From Microbacteriaceae bacterium (GTDB taxonomy: Bacteria; Actinomycetota; Actinomycetes; Actinomycetales; Microbacteriaceae): a stretch of 64,000 nucleotides of DNA. The DNA lies in assembly GCA_014377425.1 (NCBI GenBank), contig JACMPQ010000050.1, positions 91,168 to 155,167 on the forward strand. The letters are read 5' to 3'. A model generated the notes under the pieces. That model saw nothing but the letters and a program-made list of their open reading frames with translations, ran no database searches and was not told the origin of the DNA. A program made the translations under genes and the position numbers. Of the stretch, positions 8,963-20,963 are shown in pieces. How positions within the stretch are numbered: position 1 is the first letter of the stretch; each line of letters starts with the position of its first letter.

Positions 8963-10783
8963 TTAACGACCCGTCTGAGACATCGCCGCCGCCGGCCCGC
9001 TCGCGTTCGCGGGTGCTTTCGCGGATGCTTTCTTCGTGCGGTCGGTGTCGGCGGTACCTTCGGTGATGTCGGGCGCTTCGAGGCGCACTCGGTCGGCCGA
9101 GGCGTCATCCGGTTGCAATTGGCTTTCCCGCTCTGCCGCGACCCGCTTGAGGTAGTTGCCCACCTCGGAGTCGATGCGCTCCTCGCTCCAACCGAGCACC
9201 CCCGCCATCAGCCGCGCGGCCACCGGGGCCGCCGAAACGCCGCGATCCCAGGCCTCGATCGAGATTCGGGTCCGCCGGGCGAGTGCATCTTCGAGGTGCA
9301 GCGCGCCCTCGTGAGAGGTGGCGTACACGACCTCGGCGGCGAGGTAGTCGTCGGCCCCGGGAAGCGCCTCGGATAGCACCGGGGTCTCGCGGATGAGGTT
9401 CAACAGCTCGTCGGTGAGCGTGCCGTAGCGGTTGAGTAGGTGTTCGATTCGTACCGTATGCAGCCCGAATGCCCGAGCGATTTTGGTCCGCTTGTTCCAG
9501 GCCGCTTGATATCCTTCGGCGCCAAGCAGCGGCACCTCATGCGTGGTGCTGGCGGGAACATTCGCATCGATCGCCGACACCGCGGCATCGATCGCGTCTT
9601 TGGCCATGATGCGGTAGGTGGTCCATTTGCCGCCGGCCACCACCACAAGCCCGGGTACGGAGTGCGCCACCAGGTGCTCCCGCGACAGCTTCGAGGTCTG
9701 GTCGCTTTCCCCGGCCAATAGCGGGCGAAGACCGGCGGACACGCCCTCCACGTCGTCTCGGGTGAGCGGCACCGCCAATACCTCGTTAACCTTCTCCAGA
9801 ATGTAGTCAATATCGGCTGCGGTGGCCGCGGGATGCGCCTTATCGAGGTTCCAGTCGGTATCGGTGGTACCGATCAGCCAGTGCCGCCCCCACGGAATCA
9901 CGAACAGCACGCTTTTCTCGGTGCGCAGCAACAGACCGAGCTTGGACTGAAACCGGTCTCGCGGCACGACCAGGTGCACGCCCTTGGAGGCGCGCACCTT
10001 AAACTGGCCGCGTTCGCCGACCATCGCCTGCGTGTCATCCGTCCAGACGCCGGTGGCGTTCACCACCTGCTTGGCCCGAATCTCAAATTTCTCGTCGGTC
10101 TCCAGGTCGTGAGCGTTTACCCCCACCACCCGCTGGCCCACCTTGATGAAGCCCTCCACTCGCACCCGGGACGCCACGTGGGCGCCGTAGAACGAGGCGG
10201 TGCGAGCCAACGATGACACGTAGCGGGCATCGTCGACCTGCGCGTCGTAGTAGGTAATGCCGCCGATGAGGGCGTTGTTCGCGAGACTCGGCACGAGGTT
10301 CATCACCTGCCGCTTGCTGAGGTGGCGGTGATGCGGCACCCCGGGTGGGCGACCGCCGGTGTAGCTGAAGAGGTCGTAGAGCAGCATCCCCGCGCCGATA
10401 TAGCAGCGCTCGATGACCCGCTGTTTCAGCGGATACAAAAAGCGCACCGGCTTGACCAGATGCGGGGCGAGCCGCTGCAGCAGCAGCCCGCGTTCGCCGA
10501 GGGCCTCTCGCACGAGCCGAAAGTCGAGCTGTTCCAGATACCGGATGCCACCGTGCACGAGTTTAGACGAACGACTCGAGGTACCACTCGAGAAGTCCCG
10601 CGCCTCCACCATCCCCACCCGGAGCCCTCGGGTCACAGCGTCCAGCGCGCTGCCGGTGCCAACGATTCCGCCGCCGACAACCAAAATGTCGAGTTCTTTT
10701 TCTTTCAATGCCGCAATCGCCGCGAGCCGTTCCTCCGGGCCAATCTTTGATGAGCGGGTAACCGTGTTGAGACTTGCCATCAT
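8963..10783 (-). CDS. glpD: Glycerol-3-phosphate dehydrogenase (FAD-dependent)
   Basis: ILVVGGGIVGTGSALDAVTRGL, SSRSSKLVHGGIRYLE, FVIPWGRHWLIGTTDTDW. Confidence 0.96.
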   Translation of the reverse strand: MMASLNTVTRSSKIGPEERLAAIAALKEKELDILVVGGGIVGTGSALDAVTRGLRVGMVEARDFSSGTSSRSSKLVHGGIRYLEQLDFRLVREALGERGLLLQRLAPHLVKPVRFLYPLKQRVIERCYIGAGMLLYDLFSYTGGRPPGVPHHRHLSKRQVMNLVPSLANNALIGGITYYDAQVDDARYVSSLARTASFYGAHVASRVRVEGFIKVGQRVVGVNAHDLETDEKFEIRAKQVVNATGVWTDDTQAMVGERGQFKVRASKGVHLVVPRDRFQSKLGLLLRTEKSVLFVIPWGRHWLIGTTDTDWNLDKAHPAATAADIDYILEKVNEVLAVPLTRDDVEGVSAGLRPLLAGESDQTSKLSREHLVAHSVPGLVVVAGGKWTTYRIMAKDAIDAAVSAIDANVPASTTHEVPLLGAEGYQAAWNKRTKIARAFGLHTVRIEHLLNRYGTLTDELLNLIRETPVLSEALPGADDYLAAEVVYATSHEGALHLEDALARRTRISIEAWDRGVSAAPVAARLMAGVLGWSEERIDSEVGNYLKRVAAERESQLQPDDASADRVRLEAPDITEGTADTDRTKKASAKAPANASGPAAAMSQTGR

Positions 10784-10827
10784 TGCCTCCTAGTCGGATC
10801 CGACCTCAGCGGCCGGCTCCTTCCACG

Positions 10828-11949
10828 CTAACCGGCGCTGTAGGGGGCGACAACAACCTCGACGCGTTGAAATTCTTTGAGATCGGAATAACCGGTGGTG
10901 GCCATCGAGCGGCGAAGAGCACCAACCAGGTTCATCGTTCCGTCGGCGACCGTCGACGGGCCGAACAGAATCTGTTCGAGCGGCGCCATCGATCCGACCG
11001 CGACGCGGTGGCCGCGCGGCAGCTCACTGTGGTGCGCCTCGGCACCCCAGTGCCAGCCACCACCGGGCGCCTCAGACGCGCGGGCAAGGGTGGAGCCGAG
11101 CATCACGGCATCCGCTCCGACCGAGAAGGCCTTGGCGATGTCGCCCGAGGTTCCGAGTCCGCCGTCGGCGATGACGTGCACGTACCGGCCGCCGGATTCA
11201 TCCATGTAGTCGCGACGGGCGCCGGCGACATCCGCTACCGCCGTAGCCATCGGAGCGTGGATACCGAGCGATTTGCGGGTGGTGGAGGCCGCGCCGCCAC
11301 CGAAGCCGACCAAAACACCGGCGGCACCGGTGCGCATGAGGTGGAGGGCGGGGGTGTAACCGGCCGCTCCCCCGACAATCACCGGAACATCCAGTTCGTA
11401 GATGAATTTTTTTAGGTTCAGGGGTTCCTGCGACTTCGAGACGTGCTCGGCGCTTACGGTAGTGCCACGGATGACGAAGATGTCGACTCCGGCGGCGATC
11501 ACGGTCTTGGAGAGCTCCTGGGTGCGCTGCGGCGAGAGGGCACCGGCGACGGTTACACCGGCCGCACGAATCTCGGCGAGTCGGGCGGTAACCAGTTCGG
11601 GCTTGATCGGTGCGGAATAGATGGCTTGCATGCGCCGGGTGGCCTCTTCGGGTGCGAGGTTACGGATCTCCTCGAGCATCGGCTCGGGGTCGTCGTAGCG
11701 GGTCCAGAGGCCTTCGAGGTCGAGCACGCCGAGGCCGCCGAGCTGGCCGATGCGAATCGCGGTGGCCGGAGAGACCACCGAGTCCATCGGGGCGGCAATA
11801 AAGGGGATGTCGAATTGGTAGGCATCGATTGCCCAATTGACCGAAACGTCTTCGGGATTGCGGGTGCGCCGACTCGGCACAATCGCAATGTCGTCGAACG
11901 CGTACACCCTGCGGGCACGCTTAGCTCGGCCAATCTCTACGTCACTCAC
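10828..11949 (-). CDS. guaB3: GuaB3-family IMP dehydrogenase-related protein
   Basis: 373 aa; EIGRAKRARRVYAFDDIAIVPSRRTR...; IMPDH barrel without CBS domains. Confidence 0.92.
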   Translation of the reverse strand: MSDVEIGRAKRARRVYAFDDIAIVPSRRTRNPEDVSVNWAIDAYQFDIPFIAAPMDSVVSPATAIRIGQLGGLGVLDLEGLWTRYDDPEPMLEEIRNLAPEEATRRMQAIYSAPIKPELVTARLAEIRAAGVTVAGALSPQRTQELSKTVIAAGVDIFVIRGTTVSAEHVSKSQEPLNLKKFIYELDVPVIVGGAAGYTPALHLMRTGAAGVLVGFGGGAASTTRKSLGIHAPMATAVADVAGARRDYMDESGGRYVHVIADGGLGTSGDIAKAFSVGADAVMLGSTLARASEAPGGGWHWGAEAHHSELPRGHRVAVGSMAPLEQILFGPSTVADGTMNLVGALRRSMATTGYSDLKEFQRVEVVVAPYSAG

Positions 11950-12052
11950 GGGGGCTAAGCCTACTTGCTGTGAGAAATGCGGGGGCGGATGCCGCTGGCG
12001 GAGCCGCGACGACGAGACTGAAACCGCGCCTCGGCCACCCCAAACCCCGCGG

Positions 12053-13567
<1,515 letters not shown>

Positions 13568-13781
13568 CTACCAAAGTGCCGCCACCCGAGGGCAACGTGC
13601 GAAAATTTGCCGCCCCGAGTCATACGGACGATTAGTCGATCTTAAGCGACAGGAATTACCAGACATTCCCGCGTGGGCCTCCGGTCGGCACCCGGTGGGA
13701 CCGAAACCGGCGACACCGGGCGCCCGCAGAGCCAAAAGTTTCTGGCCGGGCACCCGGTACCGCGGGCCTCGGGCCTCGGGC

Positions 13782-14495
13782 CTAGCCAACGCCCAAATAC
13801 GCCTCTTTGATCGCCGGGTTGGCCAGCAGCTCTTTGCCGCTGCCGCTGTGGGTGATTGCCCCGGTTTCGAGCACGAAGGCACGATCGGCGCGCGCCAAAG
13901 CCTGATTGGCGTTCTGCTCGACCAACAAAATGGTGGTGCCCTGCTCGTTGATCTCGGTAATGATCTTGAAGATTTGCCGGATGAACTGGGGCGCGAGCCC
14001 CATTGAGGGCTCATCCAAGAGCAGCAGCCGGGGCACCGACATGAGCGCCCGGCCAATCGCGAGCATCTGCTGCTCGCCACCGGACATCGTGCCGCCCAGT
14101 TGCGTCTTGCGCTCAGCCAATCGCGGGAACAGGTGAAACACCCGGTCGAAATCCGCGGCAATTTTGGAGCGGTCACGCCGACCGAAGGCACCCATGTCGA
14201 GGTTCTCCAGAACCGTCATCCCCGGAAAAATGCGCCGACCCTCCGGCGATTGCGAGATTCCGCGCACCACCCGAATGTGCGCCTTCATCTTGGTGATGTC
14301 TTCACCGTCGAAGGTGATCGACCCGCCCGAGGCGTTGAGCAGGCCCGAGATGGTCTGCATGGTCGTGGTCTTTCCGGCACCGTTCGCGCCGATCAGACTC
14401 ACGATTTCGCCCTCCTCGACCGAGAACGACATGTCGTGGATCGCCTGGATTCGGCCGTAGTGCACCGTGACGTTCTTCAGCTCAAGCAGTGCCAT
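13782..14495 (-). CDS. livF: Branched-chain amino acid-type ABC transporter ATPase LivF
   Basis: [49 protein letters not shown]; start chosen at MALLEL. Confidence 0.93.
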   Translation of the reverse strand: MALLELKNVTVHYGRIQAIHDMSFSVEEGEIVSLIGANGAGKTTTMQTISGLLNASGGSITFDGEDITKMKAHIRVVRGISQSPEGRRIFPGMTVLENLDMGAFGRRDRSKIAADFDRVFHLFPRLAERKTQLGGTMSGGEQQMLAIGRALMSVPRLLLLDEPSMGLAPQFIRQIFKIITEINEQGTTILLVEQNANQALARADRAFVLETGAITHSGSGKELLANPAIKEAYLGVG

Positions 14496-15441
14496 CTTCG
14501 GGCTCCCCAAGGTAGGCGGCGATAACGCGCGGATCGTTGCGCACGTCGACGGGGGCGGCATCGGCCAACTTACGGCCAAACTCCAACACCACAATGCGGT
14601 CGGTGACGCCCATCACGAGTTTCATGTCGTGCTCGATGAGCAGCACCGTGTAGCCATCCGCACGAATCTTGCGAATGAGCACCATGAGCTCTTCTTTTTC
14701 GGCCGGGTTGAAGCCGGCCGCCGGCTCGTCGAGGCAGAGCACCTTCGGGTCGGTTGCCAGCGCCCGCGCAATTTCGAGCCGCCGCTGGTCTCCGTAGGGC
14801 AGTTGGCGGCTCAGGATGCCCGCTTTGTCGGCAATTCCCACGAACTCGAGCAGCGCCATCCCCCGCTCAATCGCGGACTTCTCTTCGCGCTGATGCCGAG
14901 GCAATCGCAGCAACGCTCCGATCACGCTGGTTTTGTGGCGGGCGTCGAGACCGACCACAACGTTTTCGAGTGCCGTCATCTCGCCGAACAGCCGGATGTT
15001 TTGAAAGGTGCGGGCGAGCCCGAGCCGGGTGATGTTGTGCTGCTTCTGGCCCTTGAGCGACTTACCCTCCAGCAGCACATCACCGCTCGTGGGCTTGTAC
15101 ACACCGGTCATGGCATTGAAACAGGTGGTTTTGCCGGCGCCATTCGGGCCGATGAGCCCTAGGATCTCGCCGCGCTTGATGGTGAAGCTCACGTCGTCTA
15201 GCGCCAGGAGCCCACCGAACTTGACGGTGAGGTTTTTAACCTCGACGAGGTTTTCGCCGACCTCGACCGCGATCTCGCGATCGGGAGCAACTGCCTCGGC
15301 GAGGTGCGGGTCGACATCGGCGAGCACGCTCACCGCGGAATTGACCGGCGCGGCTGAATTCATCGGCGCCGCGGGCGGAAGACCGGCGGAACGGCGGCCG
15401 ATCTGTGCGTTGTCGGATGACGCGGGAGTCGTTTCGCTCAT
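14482..15441 (-). CDS. livG: Branched-chain amino acid-type ABC transporter ATPase LivG
   Basis: [48 protein letters not shown]. Confidence 0.93.
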   Translation of the reverse strand: MSETTPASSDNAQIGRRSAGLPPAAPMNSAAPVNSAVSVLADVDPHLAEAVAPDREIAVEVGENLVEVKNLTVKFGGLLALDDVSFTIKRGEILGLIGPNGAGKTTCFNAMTGVYKPTSGDVLLEGKSLKGQKQHNITRLGLARTFQNIRLFGEMTALENVVVGLDARHKTSVIGALLRLPRHQREEKSAIERGMALLEFVGIADKAGILSRQLPYGDQRRLEIARALATDPKVLCLDEPAAGFNPAEKEELMVLIRKIRADGYTVLLIEHDMKLVMGVTDRIVVLEFGRKLADAAPVDVRNDPRVIAAYLGEPEDGTA

Positions 15442-16649
15442 CGGGTCACCGCCGCGCCGGGATCAACGCTCGGAGGGAGCGCCCCCGGTGGTTGCGATAA
15501 CGGATCCGATTTGCCGACAATGCGTCGGTAGGCCTGATGTCCATACGCGAGCAGCCGCTGACGTGCGGGCAGCAGCCCCTTGGAGCGGAAGATCATAATG
15601 ACGACCAACGCGATGCCGAAAATGAGGTACTTGTAGTCGGCAATCGCGGTGAATCGCAGCGGGATATAGGCCACGAGCGCCCCACCGAGCACCGCGCCGA
15701 CTTTGTTACCTGCCCCACCGAGCACGACGGCGGCCAAGAACAGGATCGAAGACTGCACGTCGAACTTCTGGTTGTTTACGAATCCCACCTGGCCGGCGAA
15801 AAGCGATCCAGAGAGTCCGCCCACCGCCGCACCAATGGCGAAGGCCCAGACCTTGTACTTGAAGGTGGGAACGCCCATAATTTCGGCGGCATCCTCGTCT
15901 TCCCGAATAGCGACCCATGCGCGTCCCACCCGGCTGCGTTCAAGATTTCCGACCAAAAGCAGCACGATCAGGATCACCGTGAGGGTGAGCCAGTACCAGG
16001 GGGTGCCGTTGGAGTTGGCGAAAATCGGGATGCCGTCGGCGGCAACTCCCGGCGGACGCCCCACGTTCTGAAAACCAACTTGGCCCTTCATGGCCGGAAT
16101 GATCGTGGCCAAAATGCGCACAATTTCACCGAACCCGAGGGTAACGATGGCGAGGTAGTCGCCGCGCAATCGCAGCGTGGGAATGCCCAGAACCACGCCG
16201 AAGAACATCGCCACCGCCATGGCCACCGGAATAGTCCAGAGGTAGGGAATATGCAAGAACGGCGAATCGGGGCTGGTGAGCATCGCCGAGGTGTAGGACC
16301 CGACCGCAAAGAAGGCAACATAGCCGAGGTCGAGCAACCCCGCATAGCCGACCACGATGTTGAGCCCCACGGCGATGAGCGCGAAGCTCGCCATGCTGAA
16401 GCAGGCCAGCGGCCAGTCGTTGCCGGGAGCCGTCGTGAGAATCGGAATGTTCAATACCGGCAGCAGGTAGGCCAGCACCACCACCACGATCAGCCAGAGC
16501 CATTGCTGCGGGCGAGTGAGGTCGTTCCAGCGGTCGCGAAGACGCTGGGTTCGCGTGCCCTTGGCTGTTGTGCGAACGGATGATGCATCCGCTCCTAAGC
16601 GGGCGGATTCGGCCCCCGCGCTGACCTTCGGTCCGTCAACCATGCTCAT
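15438..16649 (-). CDS. livM: Branched-chain amino acid-type ABC transporter permease LivM
   Basis: polytopic; [42 protein letters not shown]; start chosen to overlap livH stop. Confidence 0.92.
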   Translation of the reverse strand: MSMVDGPKVSAGAESARLGADASSVRTTAKGTRTQRLRDRWNDLTRPQQWLWLIVVVVLAYLLPVLNIPILTTAPGNDWPLACFSMASFALIAVGLNIVVGYAGLLDLGYVAFFAVGSYTSAMLTSPDSPFLHIPYLWTIPVAMAVAMFFGVVLGIPTLRLRGDYLAIVTLGFGEIVRILATIIPAMKGQVGFQNVGRPPGVAADGIPIFANSNGTPWYWLTLTVILIVLLLVGNLERSRVGRAWVAIREDEDAAEIMGVPTFKYKVWAFAIGAAVGGLSGSLFAGQVGFVNNQKFDVQSSILFLAAVVLGGAGNKVGAVLGGALVAYIPLRFTAIADYKYLIFGIALVVIMIFRSKGLLPARQRLLAYGHQAYRRIVGKSDPLSQPPGALPPSVDPGAAVTR

Positions 16650-17650
16650 GCTTTGCTCCTTCCGAGGGAGGTTCCAAGAATTCCGGTCGGCTTCACCAGT
16701 AGCACGAGTACGAGAATCACGAACGCGACCACGTCGGTCCACTGCGAGTTGCCGAGCAGAATTTGCCCGTAATTGCCGATAACACCGAGGAGAAGTCCGC
16801 CGAGCAGTGCTCCGCGCACGTTGCCGATCCCACCGAGAACCGCAGCGGCGAACGCCTTGACCCCGAGCACGAACCCGCCGCTGTACTGCACACCGGAGGG
16901 CACGAGCATGACGTAAAACAGTGCGCCGACCCCGGCCACAATGCCGCCAACGACGAAGGTGATCACGATGATGCGGTCGCGGTTGACGCCCATCAGCGTT
17001 GCGGTGTCGGGATCCTGTGCCACCGCGCGGATACCGCGGCCGGTGCGGGATCTGCGAATGAACTGGTCGGTGGCGATCATGGTGATGACGGCGGCAACCA
17101 CAATCAAAATCTGCTGATCGGTGATGAGGGTTCCGAACACGTCAAAGATCGGGGAGGTGCGAAACATGGTGATCGCGGGCTCAGGGTTTGCCCCACGCAC
17201 AAGATAAATCGTGTATTGGATCGTGAACGAAGCGCCGATCGCGGTGATCAAAAACACCAGACGCGGAGCGTTGCGTCGGCGAAGTGGGCGGTAGGCCACA
17301 CGCTCCAACAGGTAGGCCACGATGGCAGATACGATCATTGCCGCAACGAGCGCCAGAATCAGACTCAAAATGATGAGCCCGACCGACATGGTGGGGGCAG
17401 ACGGCCCGAATCCAAGCGAGCTCAAGACGAGCACCACGGCGTAACAACCGGTAATGAAAACTTCGGAGTGGGCGAAGTTGATGAGGTTCAAAACCCCGTA
17501 AACGAGGGTGTAGCCGAGCGCGACGAGCCCGTAAATCGCCCCGAAGGTGAGGCCGTCGAAGGTGGCGCTCCAAAAGTTTTGGATCAGCGAGGGAACATCG
17601 AACGAGATCCAGTCGTTTTCCATCGCCGGGCGGAGAAGTAATTCAAGCAT
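16646..17650 (-). CDS. livH: Branched-chain amino acid-type ABC transporter permease LivH
   Basis: GAIYGLVALGYTLVYGVLNLINFAHSEVF; GVKAFAAAVLGGIGNVRGALLGG. Confidence 0.93.
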   Translation of the reverse strand: MLELLLRPAMENDWISFDVPSLIQNFWSATFDGLTFGAIYGLVALGYTLVYGVLNLINFAHSEVFITGCYAVVLVLSSLGFGPSAPTMSVGLIILSLILALVAAMIVSAIVAYLLERVAYRPLRRRNAPRLVFLITAIGASFTIQYTIYLVRGANPEPAITMFRTSPIFDVFGTLITDQQILIVVAAVITMIATDQFIRRSRTGRGIRAVAQDPDTATLMGVNRDRIIVITFVVGGIVAGVGALFYVMLVPSGVQYSGGFVLGVKAFAAAVLGGIGNVRGALLGGLLLGVIGNYGQILLGNSQWTDVVAFVILVLVLLVKPTGILGTSLGRSKA

Positions 17651-17721
17651 TGGGTCATCCAGATTTTGTCGTGCCGCCGAGGAAAACGCTTCGGCGGCAC
17701 TGCACGGTCGGTTGCACGAAA

Positions 17722-17757
17722 GCCGCAGGGCCACCTCGATGAGCGTGGCCCTGCGGC
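17722..17757 (-). terminator. Strong hairpin between livK and livHMGF (attenuator/terminator)
   Basis: gccgcagggccac-ctcgatgagc-gtggccctgcggc, perfect 13-bp arms, followed on minus strand by CTTTCGT. Confidence 0.75.
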
Positions 17758-17773
17758 ATTCAGTGAAATGAAG

Positions 17774-18994
17774 CTAGCCGATTACCCCGATGGGGAGGAT
17801 CTTTCCCTTGGAAACCTTGTACCCGAAGACCGTCGGCGCCTGCAGCTCGCCGGTGGCCGACCACTTGTAGTGCTTGCTCAGGCCGTCTTTGTCATAGCTG
17901 GTGACCCAGGCGAGCAGGTCGGCGCGGGTGGTTTTGCCGGCGTCGATTCCGGAAAGCAAAACGGTGGCGGCGTCGTAGCCCTCGATCGAGTAGGTGCCGG
18001 GGTCGGCCTTGAACGCCGCGCTGTAGGCGTTTTTGAACGACGGAATCAACTCTCCTGGGATGCAGGGGCAGCTGAAGTAGGTGTTTTCCGAGGCGTCTCC
18101 GGCAAGCTTGATGAACTGGTCGTCTTTCGCGCCATCCGGCCCGACAAATGCACCCTTGAAGCCCTTATTGACGAGTTGTTGGTCGAAGGGTGCACCCTCG
18201 GCGTAGTACCCGGCATAGAAGACGGCGTCGGGCTTGTTGCTCATGATCTTAGAGATCGTGGCGGAGAAGTCTTTCTGCGCGGTGATCACCTTGTCGGAGC
18301 CACTGACTGCGGAGCCGAGGGCCTTGGTGGTTGCCGTGCCGAGGCCGATGCCGTAGTCGGAATCATCCTGGACGACATACACCTTCTTGGCCTTGAGCTT
18401 GCCGGTGAGCAGGTTCGCTGCGGCCGGGCCCTGGGTGGCGTCGTTACCGAGACCACGGAAGAAGGTCTTCCAGCCGTTGGTGGTTAGCCCGGGGTTGGTC
18501 GCTGAGGGGGTGATGTGCACCAGCCCCTTCTGCTCGAAGATGTTTCCGGTGGCCTTGGACTCGCCCGAGAACGGAAGCCCGACGATGCCGACGATGTCAG
18601 CCTCGTTGACAGCCTGGGTGACGGGGCCGGTCGCCTTGCCGGGGTCGCCTTCGGTATCGAACTTCTTCAGGGAGATTTGGCACCCGGCGTTGGCCTTGTT
18701 GTGCTGATCGACGGCGAGCTGCACGCCGTTGATGATGTTGATTCCGAGCTGAGCGTTGGCGCCGGTCTGGGCGCCGACGTAGCCAAGGGTGAGGCCGGCG
18801 GGGCAGGTGGCCTTGCCGTCACCCGCGGGAAGCACGGCGCCCTTGGGCGGGTCGAAGCTGGCGAGTACGGGAAGGTCGACTTTTGCGGCCGGGCCGGCCG
18901 TGGCAGTGCCACCGGACTGGGCGGCGCACGCGGTCATCAGCAACACAGCGGCGGCGCCGACTGCAATGCTGGTGACAATTTTTTTGCGGAGCAT
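17774..18994 (-). CDS. livK: Branched-chain amino acid-type ABC transporter substrate-binding lipoprotein
   Basis: signal peptide MLRKKIVTSIAVGAAAVLLMTACAAQ with lipobox; periplasmic-binding fold; start chosen at MLRKK. Confidence 0.92.
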   Translation of the reverse strand: MLRKKIVTSIAVGAAAVLLMTACAAQSGGTATAGPAAKVDLPVLASFDPPKGAVLPAGDGKATCPAGLTLGYVGAQTGANAQLGINIINGVQLAVDQHNKANAGCQISLKKFDTEGDPGKATGPVTQAVNEADIVGIVGLPFSGESKATGNIFEQKGLVHITPSATNPGLTTNGWKTFFRGLGNDATQGPAAANLLTGKLKAKKVYVVQDDSDYGIGLGTATTKALGSAVSGSDKVITAQKDFSATISKIMSNKPDAVFYAGYYAEGAPFDQQLVNKGFKGAFVGPDGAKDDQFIKLAGDASENTYFSCPCIPGELIPSFKNAYSAAFKADPGTYSIEGYDAATVLLSGIDAGKTTRADLLAWVTSYDKDGLSKHYKWSATGELQAPTVFGYKVSKGKILPIGVIG

Positions 18995-19202
18995 GGATGA
19001 TGCCTCTCGAGTCTTGAGAAGGGGAAGGGGTGCTTTCTTCCGCGCGGCTTGTGGCCGTCCACAGAAAAATAGGCTTCCTCGAGAATACGACTCGATTTCT
19101 CCAAGCTGGCCGGATTTACTGCCTCTAAATAACGGTTCGGTTTCGATAATCGACGAAATGTCGAATTCGGGCGAGAATCCGGGTCGGGTAGCAAAATTCA
19201 GC

Positions 19203-19298
19203 CTGGTCGAGCGGCTGAGTGCGGTCGAGAAGCTGAGCGCGGTCGAAAGACTGAGCGCGGTCGAGCAGCTGAGCACGGTCGAGCAGCTGAGCGCTCAG
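19203..19298. repeat. 18-bp tandem repeat array
   Basis: units starting CTGAGCGCGGTCGAGCAG at 19215, 19233, 19251, 19269 and partial 19287; ends in palindrome ctgagcgctcag. Confidence 0.9.
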
Positions 19299-20317
19299 AC
19301 CAACTCTGGAGGCTCACGCCGTGCCGCCCGGCCGCTGGAGAGCATGTCTGCACTCAGAACGAGCAGGGCCACCCAGACCAAGCCGAAGCCCAGCCAGCGT
19401 TCGGGGGTGAGCGTCTCATGCAGCAGAAAGGCGCCAATGGCGAACTGCGACAGCGGCGCGACAAACTGAATTAGTCCGAGGGTAATGAGCGGGAGGCGAC
19501 GAGCCGCTCCAGCGAACAGCAACAGCGGAATGGCAGTCACCACACCGGAGCCGATAATCGCAATCGTGTGCAGCGGGCCGAGGGTGCCGAGGGTGAGACC
19601 CGCGGTCGAGGCAACGATTGCCAGTTGGGCGATGGCGACGGGTGCGAGCCATGCCGTTTCGAGGGACAGCCCGGTGAGGGCATCCACTCGATTTCCGAGC
19701 CGTTTCTTGATGAGCCCGTAGATTCCGAAGGAAAAGGCGAGAGCGAGAGAGATCCACGGCACCTGTCCGTAGCCGAAAGCGAGCACCAACACGGCGATGA
19801 AGCTGATGCCCACCGCTACCCATTGCAACGGGCGCAGTCGCTCGCGCAACACCAGCACACCGAGCAGCACGGTGACGATGGGGTTGATGAAATACCCGAG
19901 CGCGCCCTCAAGCACGCGGCCGGTGAGCACCGCGAGAAGGTACACCTGCCAGTTGATGTAGATAAACACTCCGGCAAGCCCGAGCGTGAACAGCAGCTTT
20001 GGCTGGCGGACGATGGCCAACACCTTCATCCAGTGACGGGTGGCGGTGATGAGAATCAGGCAGAAAAGAAGCGAAAACAGAATGCGCTCGGCCACGATCT
20101 CGAAGGCACCCGCCGGTGCCAGCAAAAAGAAGTACAGCGGAAGGAGGCCCCAGAGGCCGTAGGCACTGAAGCCCTGCAGCAGGCCGGTGCGCCGCGTTGC
20201 CCTCTTGCCTGCCGCAGAAGCCGCTTCCGGAACTCCGTTTGCGTTTGCCGTTGCCGCGGTACTGGCCAACGAATTGGCCGACGACTCGGGCACGGACGGA
20301 AGAGACGCGATGGGCAT
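19295..20317 (-). CDS. rarD: RarD family EamA transporter
   Basis: GLLQGFSAYGLWGLLPLYFFLLAPAGAFEIVAERILFSL characteristic RarD N-terminus. Confidence 0.92.
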   Translation of the reverse strand: MPIASLPSVPESSANSLASTAATANANGVPEAASAAGKRATRRTGLLQGFSAYGLWGLLPLYFFLLAPAGAFEIVAERILFSLLFCLILITATRHWMKVLAIVRQPKLLFTLGLAGVFIYINWQVYLLAVLTGRVLEGALGYFINPIVTVLLGVLVLRERLRPLQWVAVGISFIAVLVLAFGYGQVPWISLALAFSFGIYGLIKKRLGNRVDALTGLSLETAWLAPVAIAQLAIVASTAGLTLGTLGPLHTIAIIGSGVVTAIPLLLFAGAARRLPLITLGLIQFVAPLSQFAIGAFLLHETLTPERWLGFGLVWVALLVLSADMLSSGRAARREPPELV

Positions 20318-20349
20318 TGTAAAGACCTTACTCCCGAGGCCGACAGCAA

Positions 20350-20379
20350 AGGCCCACCCCCGAGGATGGGGATGGGCCT
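20350..20379 (-). terminator. Intrinsic terminator-like hairpin downstream of groES
   Basis: aggcccaccccc...ggggatgggcct stem. Confidence 0.65.
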
Positions 20380-20411
20380 CAATGCAAAGCTGGTTGTGCG
20401 GGTGGAGCTAC

Positions 20412-20708
20412 TTAGCGTACGACTACGGCGAGTACGTCGCGGGCGGAGAGAACGAGCAGGTCTTCGCCGCCGTACTTGACCTCGGTGCCGCCGTACTTGG
20501 AGTAGATGACTTTGTCGCCCACGGCGATGTCGAGCGGAACGCGGTTGCCGTTGTCGTCGATGCGACCCGGTCCAACGGCGACAACGTCGCCTTCCTGGGG
20601 CTTCTCTTTGGCAGTGTCAGGAATGACGAGGCCGGAAGCAGTGGTCTGCTCGGCGTCGACCTGCTTGATGACAATGCGATCCTCGAGCGGCTTGATGGAG
20701 ACCGACAC
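20412..20708 (-). CDS. groES: Co-chaperonin GroES
   Basis: (V)[47 protein letters not shown]...; GTG start inside longer ORF. Confidence 0.97.
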   Translation of the reverse strand: MSVSIKPLEDRIVIKQVDAEQTTASGLVIPDTAKEKPQEGDVVAVGPGRIDDNGNRVPLDIAVGDKVIYSKYGGTEVKYGGEDLLVLSARDVLAVVVR

Positions 20709-20746
20709 GGTTGACCTCTTCTTTCTCGGAACTGAAAACCTAAGGG

Positions 20747-20773
20747 TTGGCACACTCACACCGAGAGTGCCAG
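20747..20773 (-). promoter_or_regulatory. Second, degenerate CIRCE-like operator
   Basis: ttggcacac-N9-gagtgccag, same 9-9-9 architecture as CIRCE. Confidence 0.6.
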
Positions 20774-20793
20774 CAAGCAGCTTACGGGTTTGG

Positions 20794-20820
20794 TTAGCAC
20801 TCACGCAATCGGAGTGCCAG
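20794..20820 (-). promoter_or_regulatory. CIRCE operator (HrcA-binding)
   Basis: ttagcactc-N9-gagtgccag vs consensus TTAGCACTC-N9-GAGTGCTAA. Confidence 0.88.
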
Positions 20821-20963
20821 TTTTGCGGTCTCGCCACGGCCACGACATGGCCGTCACGGTCACTGTACGTGTTGAGCCGGCATCCGGGGTCGACATTCGG
20901 CACCGGCATCCGGTGGCAGTGACGGATCCGAGAAACCGGTTACCGTTCCGAGAGAATGGACGG

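Noticed and set aside
13765-13785. 7-bp cgggcct triplication over the livF stop codon
   Set aside because: Very short and could be chance in GC-rich DNA; no evidence for function.
18995-19276. N-terminal extension of livK ORF through the tandem array
   Set aside because: A canonical lipoprotein signal peptide starts at 18994; upstream frame is non-coding repeat DNA.
19203-19298. Possible CRISPR array
   Set aside because: Contiguous 18-bp units without unique spacers; no cas genes in the window. The same applies to all other repeats found.
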